DNA of 44,917 bases from Chloroflexota bacterium (lineage in GTDB: Bacteria; Chloroflexota; Limnocylindria; QHBO01), in assembly GCA_003243965.1 (NCBI GenBank), contig QHBO01000009.1:1-44917 (forward strand). Reading direction: 5' to 3'. Each line of letters opens with the position of its first letter. Positions within the stretch are counted from its first letter, which is position 1. The notes under the pieces were generated by a model that had not been told where the DNA came from, ran no database searches, and saw only the letters and a program-made list of their open reading frames with translations. Position numbers and translations under genes: made by a program. Shown piece after piece: positions 37,016-44,170 of the stretch.

Positions 37016-37110
37016 GTTGCCCAGCCCGGGCAGCCGATAGCCGCGGACCTCGCGCCAGGACCGCGGCTCTTGCCATTTCAGTCGTCATGCAGGCGACGGA
37101 GAACGAACCG

Positions 37111-38019
37111 ATGACCACCGTGATCGAACAACAGCAGACAGCCGCACCGGTCCCGATGCGGACGGCTGCAGCGGAGACCACCGTACGTCGCCGCCAGCTG
37201 GACGATGCCTTTCCGGCGGTCGTGGCCGAGCACGTCACGAAGCGGTTCATCGTCGGTCGGAAGCGCAAGTCCGTCCTGGCCGTCTCCGATGTGTCGCTGC
37301 GGATCCGTCGCGGGGAGATCTACGGGGTCCTGGGTGCGAACGGAAGCGGCAAGTCGACGCTGATCCGGCTGATGAGCACGCTGCTCACGCTCGATGCGGG
37401 GAGGGTCGAGGTCTTTGGCCACGACATCGTCCGCGAGGAGATGGCGGTCAAGCAGGTCATCAATCGGGTGAGCGTGGACGCGGCATTCTTCAAGAAGCTC
37501 AGCCCGCACGAGAACCTGATCTACGCGGCGCGGCTGTACGGGCTCGATGCTCGTGTGGCCCGAGCCGAGGCGATCCGGATCCTGGCGCGCCTCGGAATCG
37601 GCGAGAAGCGTCTCGGGCGTCCGCTCGAGCAGATGAGCCGGGGGATGCAGCAGAAGGTCGCCATCGCGCGGGCGCTGCTCACCAGCCCGGCCCTGCTCCT
37701 GCTGGACGAGCCGACGACCGGCCTCGACCCGCGGTCAAAGCTCGACGTGCAGGCGTTCATCGAGGAGCTGCGGGACACGCACGACTCGACGATCGTGCTC
37801 ACCACGCACGACCTGGACGAGGCGGAGCGGCTCTGCGACCGGATCGCGGTGCTCAACGACGGCGCCGTGGTGGTGGAGGACACCCCGGAAGGGCTGAAGG
37901 CCATGGTCGCGGAGCGTCACGGAGCCGCGCCGACCATGGAGAGCGTCTTCATGACCTTCACCGGCCGGTCGCTCGACGACGACACCAACGCCGACGAAAG
38001 CGACAGCGACGACGACTGA
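37111..38019 (+). CDS. ABC-2 exporter ATP-binding protein
   Basis: 302 residues. Seen: Walker A GANGSGKST, Q-loop region, signature MSRGMQQKVAIARAL (SRGMQQ in place of the usual LSGGQ, common in DrrA/CcmA-type ATPases), Walker B LLLLDEPTTGLDPRSK and H-loop TTHDLDEA. The C-terminus is very acidic (DDDTNADESDSDDD). ATG 37111 is preferred: GGAG at 37099 is well spaced and AACCGATG is the local start context. An in-frame ATG at 37087 would add 8 residues. It probably powers the permease encoded at 38281, exporting a drug, lipid or polysaccharide. The upstream attenuator suggests inducible expression. Confidence 0.92.
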   Translation: MTTVIEQQQTAAPVPMRTAAAETTVRRRQLDDAFPAVVAEHVTKRFIVGRKRKSVLAVSDVSLRIRRGEIYGVLGANGSGKSTLIRLMSTLLTLDAGRVEVFGHDIVREEMAVKQVINRVSVDAAFFKKLSPHENLIYAARLYGLDARVARAEAIRILARLGIGEKRLGRPLEQMSRGMQQKVAIARALLTSPALLLLDEPTTGLDPRSKLDVQAFIEELRDTHDSTIVLTTHDLDEAERLCDRIAVLNDGAVVVEDTPEGLKAMVAERHGAAPTMESVFMTFTGRSLDDDTNADESDSDDD

Positions 38020-38036
38020 GAAAGGAGGTGATCACC

Positions 38037-38234
38037 ATGATGCACATCGCACCCGCACCGTGCGACCTGCACGTCGCGCACGAGGCACGCGTGGCACAGC
38101 TGCGCCACGAGATCCACGCCTCGCGGCCGCATCGGCCCAGTGGCCCGGTGCGGCGCTGGGTTGGTCGTCAGATGGTTCGCCTCGGCAACCACCTGGCAGC
38201 CGATCCGTCTCTGCAGCCGGCTCGGTCCCAATGA
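38037..38234 (+). CDS. 65-residue basic protein between exporter genes
   Basis: ATG 38037 is preceded by AAAGGAGGTG (38021-38030), a perfect SD, 6 nt upstream and 1 nt after the ATPase stop. This is one of only two perfect SDs noticed in the window. The protein is rich in His and Arg (MMHIAPAPCDLHVAHEARV..., later RRWVGRQMVRLGNHL), probably helical, with one Cys and no membrane helix. A helix of this kind could lie on the membrane or bind nucleic acid or metal. The position suggests a small accessory subunit or regulator of the exporter. No family is recognised. Confidence 0.65.
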   Translation: MMHIAPAPCDLHVAHEARVAQLRHEIHASRPHRPSGPVRRWVGRQMVRLGNHLAADPSLQPARSQ

Positions 38235-38280
38235 GAGGGCCGGGCCGGCCCATCGGTCTGACGACAGGAGTGAACGAGCG

Positions 38281-39081
38281 ATGACGCTCATGGCCCGCGA
38301 GCTGAAGGCTAGCTACGCCTTTGTCGAGCGAAACTTCCACCTGACGAAGCGATACTGGGGTTGGGAGGTCGCCTGGCTCGTCTACTCCGTGGCGGGCGCG
38401 CTGGCGATCTCGCTCATCGGTCGCAGCGAGGGGAGCAACCGGCTGCTGCTGGTGCTGGTCATCGGCGCCATCTTCTGGAACTTCCTGTCGCTCGTCTTCG
38501 AGTTCATCGCCGAGACAGTGCAGTGGGAGCGCTGGGAGGGGACGCTGGAGTACACGTTGATGGCGCCGGTGCGCCGCTACGCGCAGCTGCTCGGTTCGGC
38601 GGTGTACGCCATCGTGTACGGCCTGATCCACACCGCGGTGGTGCTCGGCGTCCTGGCGCTCTTCTTCCAGCTCGATCTGTCGCACGCGAACTTCGCGACG
38701 GTGCTGACCTTCATCGGGCTGGGCTCGATGAGCTTCATCGGGATCGGCATTGCGGCGGCCGTCCTGCCGCTGATGTACGTCGAGCGCGGTGCGCAGATGG
38801 TGTTCGTCATCCAGTCCGTGCTGCTGCTGGTGAGCGGCGTCTACTACCCGATCACGGTGCTTCCGGGCTGGATGCAGGTCATCGCGCACGTCTCGCCGGC
38901 GACCTACGTCATCGACGGCGTGCGACGTGGCGTGATCGAGGGGACGCCGATCAGCCAGCTGGTGGGGGACATCTGGCCGCTGGTGCTGATGGGAATCATC
39001 CTCATCCCGCTCGGAATGTGGACCTTTGGTCGGGCCGAGCGGTACGCGAAGCGCACCGGCAAGCTGAAGCGGGTTGGGTAG
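38281..39081 (+). CDS. ABC-2 type exporter permease
   Basis: 266 residues with six membrane helices. Seen: an N-terminal cytoplasmic helix (MARELKASYAFVERNFHLTKRYW), EFIAETVQWERWEGTLEYTLMAPVRRYAQLLGSAVY (the coupling-helix region of ABC-2 permeases), SVLLLVSGVYYPITVLPGWMQVIAHVSPATYVIDGVRR and a basic C-terminus. AGGAG (38266-38270) lies 10 nt before the ATG. A single permease gene implies a homodimer with two copies of the ATPase encoded upstream. The substrate is unknown. Confidence 0.92.
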   Translation: MTLMARELKASYAFVERNFHLTKRYWGWEVAWLVYSVAGALAISLIGRSEGSNRLLLVLVIGAIFWNFLSLVFEFIAETVQWERWEGTLEYTLMAPVRRYAQLLGSAVYAIVYGLIHTAVVLGVLALFFQLDLSHANFATVLTFIGLGSMSFIGIGIAAAVLPLMYVERGAQMVFVIQSVLLLVSGVYYPITVLPGWMQVIAHVSPATYVIDGVRRGVIEGTPISQLVGDIWPLVLMGIILIPLGMWTFGRAERYAKRTGKLKRVG

Positions 39082-39097
39082 CGGAGGAGATGGACCG

Positions 39098-40117
39098 ATG
39101 AGACCGATGGCGGCCGGGTTCGTGGCGCCGGCGATTCCGGGGTTTGGACATCGCGGCGTCGACCGCGGCCGCGACCCCGTGGAGATGGCGGACATGTCGA
39201 ACCGCGCCAATGCGGCGGACGACGTCGACGATCGCAACTCCGAGGCGGAGCTTCGCAACTGGCTGCTCCGCGAGACGCCGCACTACGACCCGGCCACCGA
39301 CCTCGTGGTGGCCACCGTGGAGGGGTCGATGGTGGCGTATGCCTGGGTCGATTGGGTCGATACCACCGATGGCCTGCGCGAGTATCGCCTCGGCGGGTGC
39401 GTCGATACGGCATGGCGGCGGCGCGGCATCGGCCGCTGGCTGGTGCGCTGGGGTGAGGCCCGCGCGACCGAGCTGGCGCGCGCACGTGCGGCTGACGCCG
39501 GCGGGCGAGGCTTGGTGCTCGGCACCTGGACACCTGAGCAGCGCGTCGGCAAGCGGGCGCTCTTCGAGCAGGAGGGGTACCGAATCGTCCGCTGGTTCCA
39601 CGAGATGGCGCGTTACGACCTGCAGGCCGTCGAGCTTCCGCCGCTTCCCGCGGGCATCGAGGTGCGCGTCCCGAGCGCCGATGAGATCCGCACGGTGTAC
39701 GACGCCGATGTCGAGGCCTTCCGCGATCACTGGGGCGGCTTCGACAGCTCAGACGAGGCGTACGCCTCGTTCCTCAACGACCCCAACCTCGATCGCAACC
39801 TGTGGGTCGTGGCCTGGGCCGGGGACGAGGTCGCCGGCGCCAGCATCAACGCCATCAGCGCCGCGGAGAACGCGGCCCGCGAGCAACCACGTGGCTGGCT
39901 CGAGTCGGTCTTCGTCCGGCGCCCGTGGCGCGGCCAGGGATTGGCATCAGCGCTCGTGGCCCGCTCGCTGGAGCGGCTGGCTGCCGCCGGCATGGCGAGC
40001 GCGGTACTCGGCGTCGACAGCGAGAATCCCACCGGCGCGCTGCGGGTCTACGAGAAGAACGGCTTCGTGGTCGAGCGGCGCGCGGCCGCGTATCGGAAGC
40101 CCCTGGTTCTCGGCTGA
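39098..40117 (+). CDS. Tandem GNAT acetyltransferase (MshD-like architecture)
   Basis: 339 residues with two GNAT domains. The first has ATVEGSMVAYAWVDWV and CVDTAWRRRGIGRWLVRWGEAR; the second has RNLWVVAWAGDEVAGASINAI, FVRRPWRGQGLASALVARSL and SENPTGALRVYEKNGFVVERR. R/Q-X-X-G-X-G/A acetyl-CoA loops are visible in both (RRRGIG, RGQGLA). The layout recalls mycothiol synthase MshD, but this family is broad, so the substrate is open. The ATG follows GGAGGAG and lies in GGACCGATG, 16 nt after the permease stop, so it may share the exporter transcript. Confidence 0.85.
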   Translation: MRPMAAGFVAPAIPGFGHRGVDRGRDPVEMADMSNRANAADDVDDRNSEAELRNWLLRETPHYDPATDLVVATVEGSMVAYAWVDWVDTTDGLREYRLGGCVDTAWRRRGIGRWLVRWGEARATELARARAADAGGRGLVLGTWTPEQRVGKRALFEQEGYRIVRWFHEMARYDLQAVELPPLPAGIEVRVPSADEIRTVYDADVEAFRDHWGGFDSSDEAYASFLNDPNLDRNLWVVAWAGDEVAGASINAISAAENAAREQPRGWLESVFVRRPWRGQGLASALVARSLERLAAAGMASAVLGVDSENPTGALRVYEKNGFVVERRAAAYRKPLVLG

Positions 40118-40160
40118 CGGTCGCCGTCGCGGATCGGGCGGGCCGTCGGTCGCCGGCGGA

Positions 40161-41366
40161 TCACCCCCGGGAGGCGGCGCGCGCGCGGACCTCGTAGTAG
40201 TAGTCGACGATGCGCTCGGTAACTCGGTCCCACGAGTACTCCGGCGCGCGTGCCCGGCCGGCCTCGCCCATCCGGTCCCGGAGCTCGGGATCGTGCGCCA
40301 GCGCATACAGAGCGGCGGCCAGTCCTCGGTGGTTCTTGGGATCGACCAGGAAGCCCTGCACGTCACGCTGCACGACCTGCTTGTAGCCGTGGATGTCTGA
40401 GGCGACGATCGGGACGCCGGCAGCCATCGCCTCCAGCAGCACGATGCCAAAGCTCTCCTGGCCGGTCGATGGCGCGCAGAAGATGTCGGCGGAGGCGAAG
40501 TAGCGCGCCTTGGCATCGTCGCTGACGCGCCCCAGGAAGTCCACGTCCCTGACGCGGCGGACCGCCACCCAGCGGCGATACTCCCGGCGACGCGGTCCGT
40601 CCCCGACGACCAGCAGCCGCGCATCGACGTGGCGCTTCCGGAGCCGGTTGTACGCCTTGAGCAGGTGGATCAGTCCCTTGCGGTCCTCGAGCCGGCCGAC
40701 GAAGAGAATGTTCAGGGTGCCGTCACGAAGCTCCTCCATCGGCTCGGCGCCCGTGTAGCGCTCGAGGTCGACCCCGTTTGGAATGATTCGATAGTCGGCG
40801 GGAAAGTAGCGGTTGATGAAGTGCCGCGCCGCCCCGCTGACGGCGACCCGGCCGTCCAGCTTGGCGACGAGGTGCCGCACCACCCGGCTGCCGAACCAGT
40901 ACGAGGGGCTGAACCCGCCGAACGCGTGAAAGGTGGCGACGTTCACGGTGCGTGACTGGTCGAGTACGGTCGGTGACAGGAACGGCACGAACGGCTCGTG
41001 GAAATGGAGGATGTCGAAGCTCTCCGCCTCCAGGATCTCGCGGGCCTGTTGCTTGAAGCGCCAGCCGAGCGTCACGCGACCCACGCTTCCGTTGGCGGGG
41101 ACCGCCCAGCCGGTCCCGAGCCGGATGACGTGGCCCTCGCTCTCGCGCTGCTTGCCGTACTTGCTGGTGATGATCCACACGTCGTGGCCCATGCGACGCA
41201 TCGCCTCGTACGTGTAGCGCACGTGCTCGTTGACGCCGCCGGGAAGTGGGTAGCCGTACGGCGTGACGATCCCGATCTTGAGCGGTGGCCTCGACCCAGG
41301 CGTCTTGGCTGCCCCGGTCGTCGGATCCGCGGGGGTCGCGACTCTCGGTGCTCGAAGGCCGCTCAT
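40161..41366 (-). CDS. Family 4 glycosyltransferase, PimA-like
   Basis: 401 residues. Two Rossmann domains. The N-terminal one starts after a Pro/Thr-rich tail with IGIVTPYGYPLPGGVNEHVRYTYEAMRRMGHDV, then FDILHFHEPFVP and VNVATFHAFGG. The C-terminal one has ILFVGRLEDRKGLIHLLKAY, LLVVGDGPRRR and APSTGQESFGIVLLEAMAAGVPIVAS (the E-X7-E donor site). GGVNEHV and TFHA are typical of PimA, which adds mannose from GDP-mannose to phosphatidylinositol. The ATG overlaps the PHP gene stop (ATGA). It is last in an operon with inositol-phosphate synthase and acyltransferases, which supports a PI-glycoside role. Confidence 0.88.
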   Translation of the reverse strand: MSGLRAPRVATPADPTTGAAKTPGSRPPLKIGIVTPYGYPLPGGVNEHVRYTYEAMRRMGHDVWIITSKYGKQRESEGHVIRLGTGWAVPANGSVGRVTLGWRFKQQAREILEAESFDILHFHEPFVPFLSPTVLDQSRTVNVATFHAFGGFSPSYWFGSRVVRHLVAKLDGRVAVSGAARHFINRYFPADYRIIPNGVDLERYTGAEPMEELRDGTLNILFVGRLEDRKGLIHLLKAYNRLRKRHVDARLLVVGDGPRRREYRRWVAVRRVRDVDFLGRVSDDAKARYFASADIFCAPSTGQESFGIVLLEAMAAGVPIVASDIHGYKQVVQRDVQGFLVDPKNHRGLAAALYALAHDPELRDRMGEAGRARAPEYSWDRVTERIVDYYYEVRARAASRG

Positions 41367-42136
41367 CGCCACTCTCCGCTGGGGCGCAGAGTATGCCCCA
41401 GGTGTCGCGCCTTCGCGATCAGCTGGCGTCCGTAGACCGAGACGTTGTGCGCATGCGACCAATGCGCCCCGGCCGGCTCGGTGGCCGCCTCGGCAACGGC
41501 GGCGCGGTAGTCCTCCGCCGTGACCCCATCGAACCAGGTCCAGCCGGTGGCGATTCCCTCCAGGACGTGGGCGTCCGAGTTTCCGACCGGCGCCAGGTGC
41601 AGCACGTCGCGGTTCAGCGTCTCGCGTGCATGACGTGCCACCCTGCCGGCGGCCGAGGGGTTCATCAGCTCGATGGCGTCGAGGCGGTGATCCGGCCGCG
41701 GATCGGCCCCAAGGGCGAGCAGGCTGCGACGGCCGATCGACGGGGTGAGTGGCGCCATGGGATGCACCGCGATGGCGACCCCTCCCTGGGCATGGATCCG
41801 CTCCAGCGTCTCGGGGAGCGGCCGCAGAGCTGGGATCCGCTCCTCGATGAAGAGCGCCACGAGGTGCCCGCGGCGGGTGGTGATCTCCTCGCCGACCACG
41901 AGCTCGAATGGATAGTCGCCGGCGGCGTGGATCTCGCGAGCGCGCAGCGCCCCGTCGACGCGCTCGTGATCGGTGATGGCCAGCACGTCCAGGTGAGTGG
42001 CGCGCTTTACGTGCTCGAGGATCTCCCCGATGCTCGCCGTCCCGTCCGAATACAGGGTGTGGACATGCATGTCGGCCATGCCGCGCGGTCCGCCTCCGCG
42101 GGGGAGGCGCGCGGTCCTCGGATCGCGACCGCTCAC
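41363..42136 (-). CDS. PHP-domain phosphoesterase
   Basis: 257 residues from GTG 42136, which overlaps the acyltransferase stop (GTGA). An internal ATG at 42079 gives 238 residues. PHP metal-binding motifs are visible: DMHVHTLYSDGTAS (HxH), LAITDHERVDGA, GEEITTRRGHLVALF, AVHPMAP and GNSDAH. PHP proteins hydrolyse phosphoesters such as histidinol phosphate, nucleoside phosphates or RNA ends. The N-terminal 19 residues before MADMHVH are basic and atypical. In this operon it may dephosphorylate an inositol or lipid intermediate, but that is inference. Confidence 0.87.
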   Translation of the reverse strand: MSGRDPRTARLPRGGGPRGMADMHVHTLYSDGTASIGEILEHVKRATHLDVLAITDHERVDGALRAREIHAAGDYPFELVVGEEITTRRGHLVALFIEERIPALRPLPETLERIHAQGGVAIAVHPMAPLTPSIGRRSLLALGADPRPDHRLDAIELMNPSAAGRVARHARETLNRDVLHLAPVGNSDAHVLEGIATGWTWFDGVTAEDYRAAVAEAATEPAGAHWSHAHNVSVYGRQLIAKARHLGHTLRPSGEWR

Positions 42137-43062
42137 CCGGACGGTCCCGCGTCCTTCGGCCCGGCCGATGCGACATCCCATCCGATGTCCGGCCAGATCG
42201 GCTGAAATGCGGCGAACCACTGCTCCGGGGCGGCGCTGATCAGCAGCTCGAAGCGTGCGGCGAGATCCCGGGTCAGGACTTCCGCATCGCGTCTGCGGTC
42301 GCCGCTGGTCTGCCAGGGAAGCGACTGGGTGTCGACGAGAAAGCGCTCGCGGCCCACTCGCAGGCACGAACCGACGATGAGCGTGCTTCCGGTCCGGACC
42401 GTGAGCGTGGCCGGCCCGGTCGGCATCGTGGTCGGATGCCCAAAGAGCTGCACCGCGACCCCGTCGCCGCCCAGGTCGCGATCCGCGATCAGCCCCACGG
42501 TGCCACCCCGTCGCAGCGCCTCCAGCAGTGGCCGACCTGCCTTCGAGAGCGGCACCACCGTCATCCCACGGCCCCCGGCGCGACGCGCGCGAAGGAACTC
42601 GAACAGCTCGGGCGGATTGGTCTCCTCCACCGGCGCGACGGCCGAGATGCCATTGGCGGCGAGGAACGCGCCGAACGGCTCGAAGTTGCCGAGGTGCGGC
42701 GATGCGAGGACGGTCGGTCCCGCGTGCAGGGTGGCGCGCAGCTCCGGCCATCCCTTCACATCGATCATCGATGCCACCCGGCCCAGCGGATAGTGGGGCG
42801 CGCGCAGCAGCTCGTAGTAGTAGCGGGCGTACTCCACGAACGCGCGCAGCACGAGGCGTCGCAGGCCAGCCTCGGACGGCGAGCGGCCGGTGCCGGCCAG
42901 CACGCGGGCCAGGTTCGCGCTCACCAGGACGCGGCGGCGAGGTGCACATCGGTGCCAGACGGCGCCGGCCAGATCAGCGAGCGCATACCCGGCCGCAGCG
43001 GGGAGGCTGGCTACCAGCAGGTCCGCCAGCCGCAGGCCGGCTCGCAGCGCGAACCGCCTCAT
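42133..43062 (-). CDS. LPLAT acyltransferase 1 (HtrB/PatA-like)
   Basis: 309 residues. Lipid A biosynthesis/PIM acyltransferase family. Seen: an amphipathic/hydrophobic N-terminus (LADLLVASLPAAAGYALADLAGAVW), the HX4E catalytic motif in SPHLGNFE, GGTVGLIADRDLGGDGVAVQLFGHPTTMPTGPATL (acyl-acceptor site) and QWFAAFQPIW near the end. In actinobacteria the matching enzyme, PatA, acylates the mannose of PIMs on the inner membrane leaflet. With no lipid A genes nearby, a PIM-type acceptor fits better than lipid A. Starts 48 nt after the previous acyltransferase gene; no clear SD. Confidence 0.88.
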   Translation of the reverse strand: MRRFALRAGLRLADLLVASLPAAAGYALADLAGAVWHRCAPRRRVLVSANLARVLAGTGRSPSEAGLRRLVLRAFVEYARYYYELLRAPHYPLGRVASMIDVKGWPELRATLHAGPTVLASPHLGNFEPFGAFLAANGISAVAPVEETNPPELFEFLRARRAGGRGMTVVPLSKAGRPLLEALRRGGTVGLIADRDLGGDGVAVQLFGHPTTMPTGPATLTVRTGSTLIVGSCLRVGRERFLVDTQSLPWQTSGDRRRDAEVLTRDLAARFELLISAAPEQWFAAFQPIWPDIGWDVASAGPKDAGPSG

Positions 43063-43110
43063 CGCCCCGGCCGCCGCGACAGCACGGGCCGCTTCACGCC
43101 GGCAGCCGCA

Positions 43111-44133
43111 TCACCGCAGTCGACTCCAGTCCTCGCCGGCCCGGGCGGACGCCAGCGCGGCCCGGGCGAATGCCCGATCTGCATCGGTCTGGGGCCATAC
43201 CGGACGGAACATGTACCACTGCCCCGGGTCATCGGCGATGACCTCGGCGAGCTCGTCGGCGACCTGCTGGGTGGCGCGATGGATCTCCGCCGGCTCACTG
43301 CTCGCGGCGCGCACCAGGGGAAGGCCCCGCGCTCGGAAGCGCTGCTGCGCGGTGCGGCGACAGGAGACCGGCATCATCGGTGCACCGGACCGCGCCGAGA
43401 GGGTCGCGGGGCCGGCCGGAAAGGTGGTCGCCTCGCCCAGGAACTCCACCGGCACGTCGCCGCGCCGGAACCCACCATCGCAGAACAGGACGAGGTTGCC
43501 GCCGTCGCGGAGGACGCGGAAGAGGCCGCGGAGGTTGCGCCAGCCGATGAGGTGCAGTCCCTGCCGGTCGCGGATCGCCTTGAGGTGCTCGTAGAGGCGG
43601 CCGTAGGTCGTGTCATCGGCGACCACGTTGAGCGCCTCCCCACTGAGCTTGAGGCCCGGACCGATGAGGTCCATCCCGCCGACGTGAACCGTGCACAGGA
43701 TCACGCCGCGGCCCTCGGCGCGTGCGGAGCGCAGGTCCTCGATGTTGTCGATGCTGACCAGTCGCTGCGCGTCGCGATCGGTCAGCCCCGCAAGCCGCAT
43801 CATGTCGACCAGATAGCGGGCGTAGTTCCGAAATGCGCGCCGCGCCGCGCGGGCCACACGGGGGTCGTCCTGCCCGGTTCGCAGCGCGTGCGCCAGGTTG
43901 GCGTGCAGCAGCTCTCGCTTGGGTCCGGCGACGTCGTATGCGAGGTTGCCGGCCGAGGCCGCGATCGGCAGCGTCACCGAGCGCGGGAGCGTGTTCAGCA
44001 CCCGCTCACCGGCTCGGTAGGCCCAGTAGATGAGCCGTTCGCGAAGCCGCTCGCCATCCGCGGCGACACCGGAGACATCGGCGCCGGACGCTGTCGGGCC
44101 GGGTGTCGTCGCCGCGCGGGCGGGGACGGTCAT
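43111..44133 (-). CDS. LPLAT acyltransferase 2 (HtrB/PatA-like)
   Basis: 340 residues, same family as the gene downstream but clearly diverged. Seen: LIYWAYRAGERVLNTLPRSV, RRAFRNYARYLVDMMRLAGL, the catalytic motif as HVGGMD (HX4D), VLFCDGGFRRGDVPVEFLGEATTFPAGPATLSARSGAPMMPV and QWYMFRPVW. ATG 44133 (GAACCGATGACC context, as for the ABC ATPase) gives a short Thr/Ala-rich tail first. It stands between ino1 and the second acyltransferase. Two copies side by side suggest two acylation steps on one lipid, or on different positions. Confidence 0.88.
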   Translation of the reverse strand: MTVPARAATTPGPTASGADVSGVAADGERLRERLIYWAYRAGERVLNTLPRSVTLPIAASAGNLAYDVAGPKRELLHANLAHALRTGQDDPRVARAARRAFRNYARYLVDMMRLAGLTDRDAQRLVSIDNIEDLRSARAEGRGVILCTVHVGGMDLIGPGLKLSGEALNVVADDTTYGRLYEHLKAIRDRQGLHLIGWRNLRGLFRVLRDGGNLVLFCDGGFRRGDVPVEFLGEATTFPAGPATLSARSGAPMMPVSCRRTAQQRFRARGLPLVRAASSEPAEIHRATQQVADELAEVIADDPGQWYMFRPVWPQTDADRAFARAALASARAGEDWSRLR

Positions 44134-44170
44134 CGGTTCGGGGCCCCGCTCGGCGGAGCGCGATGGCCCG

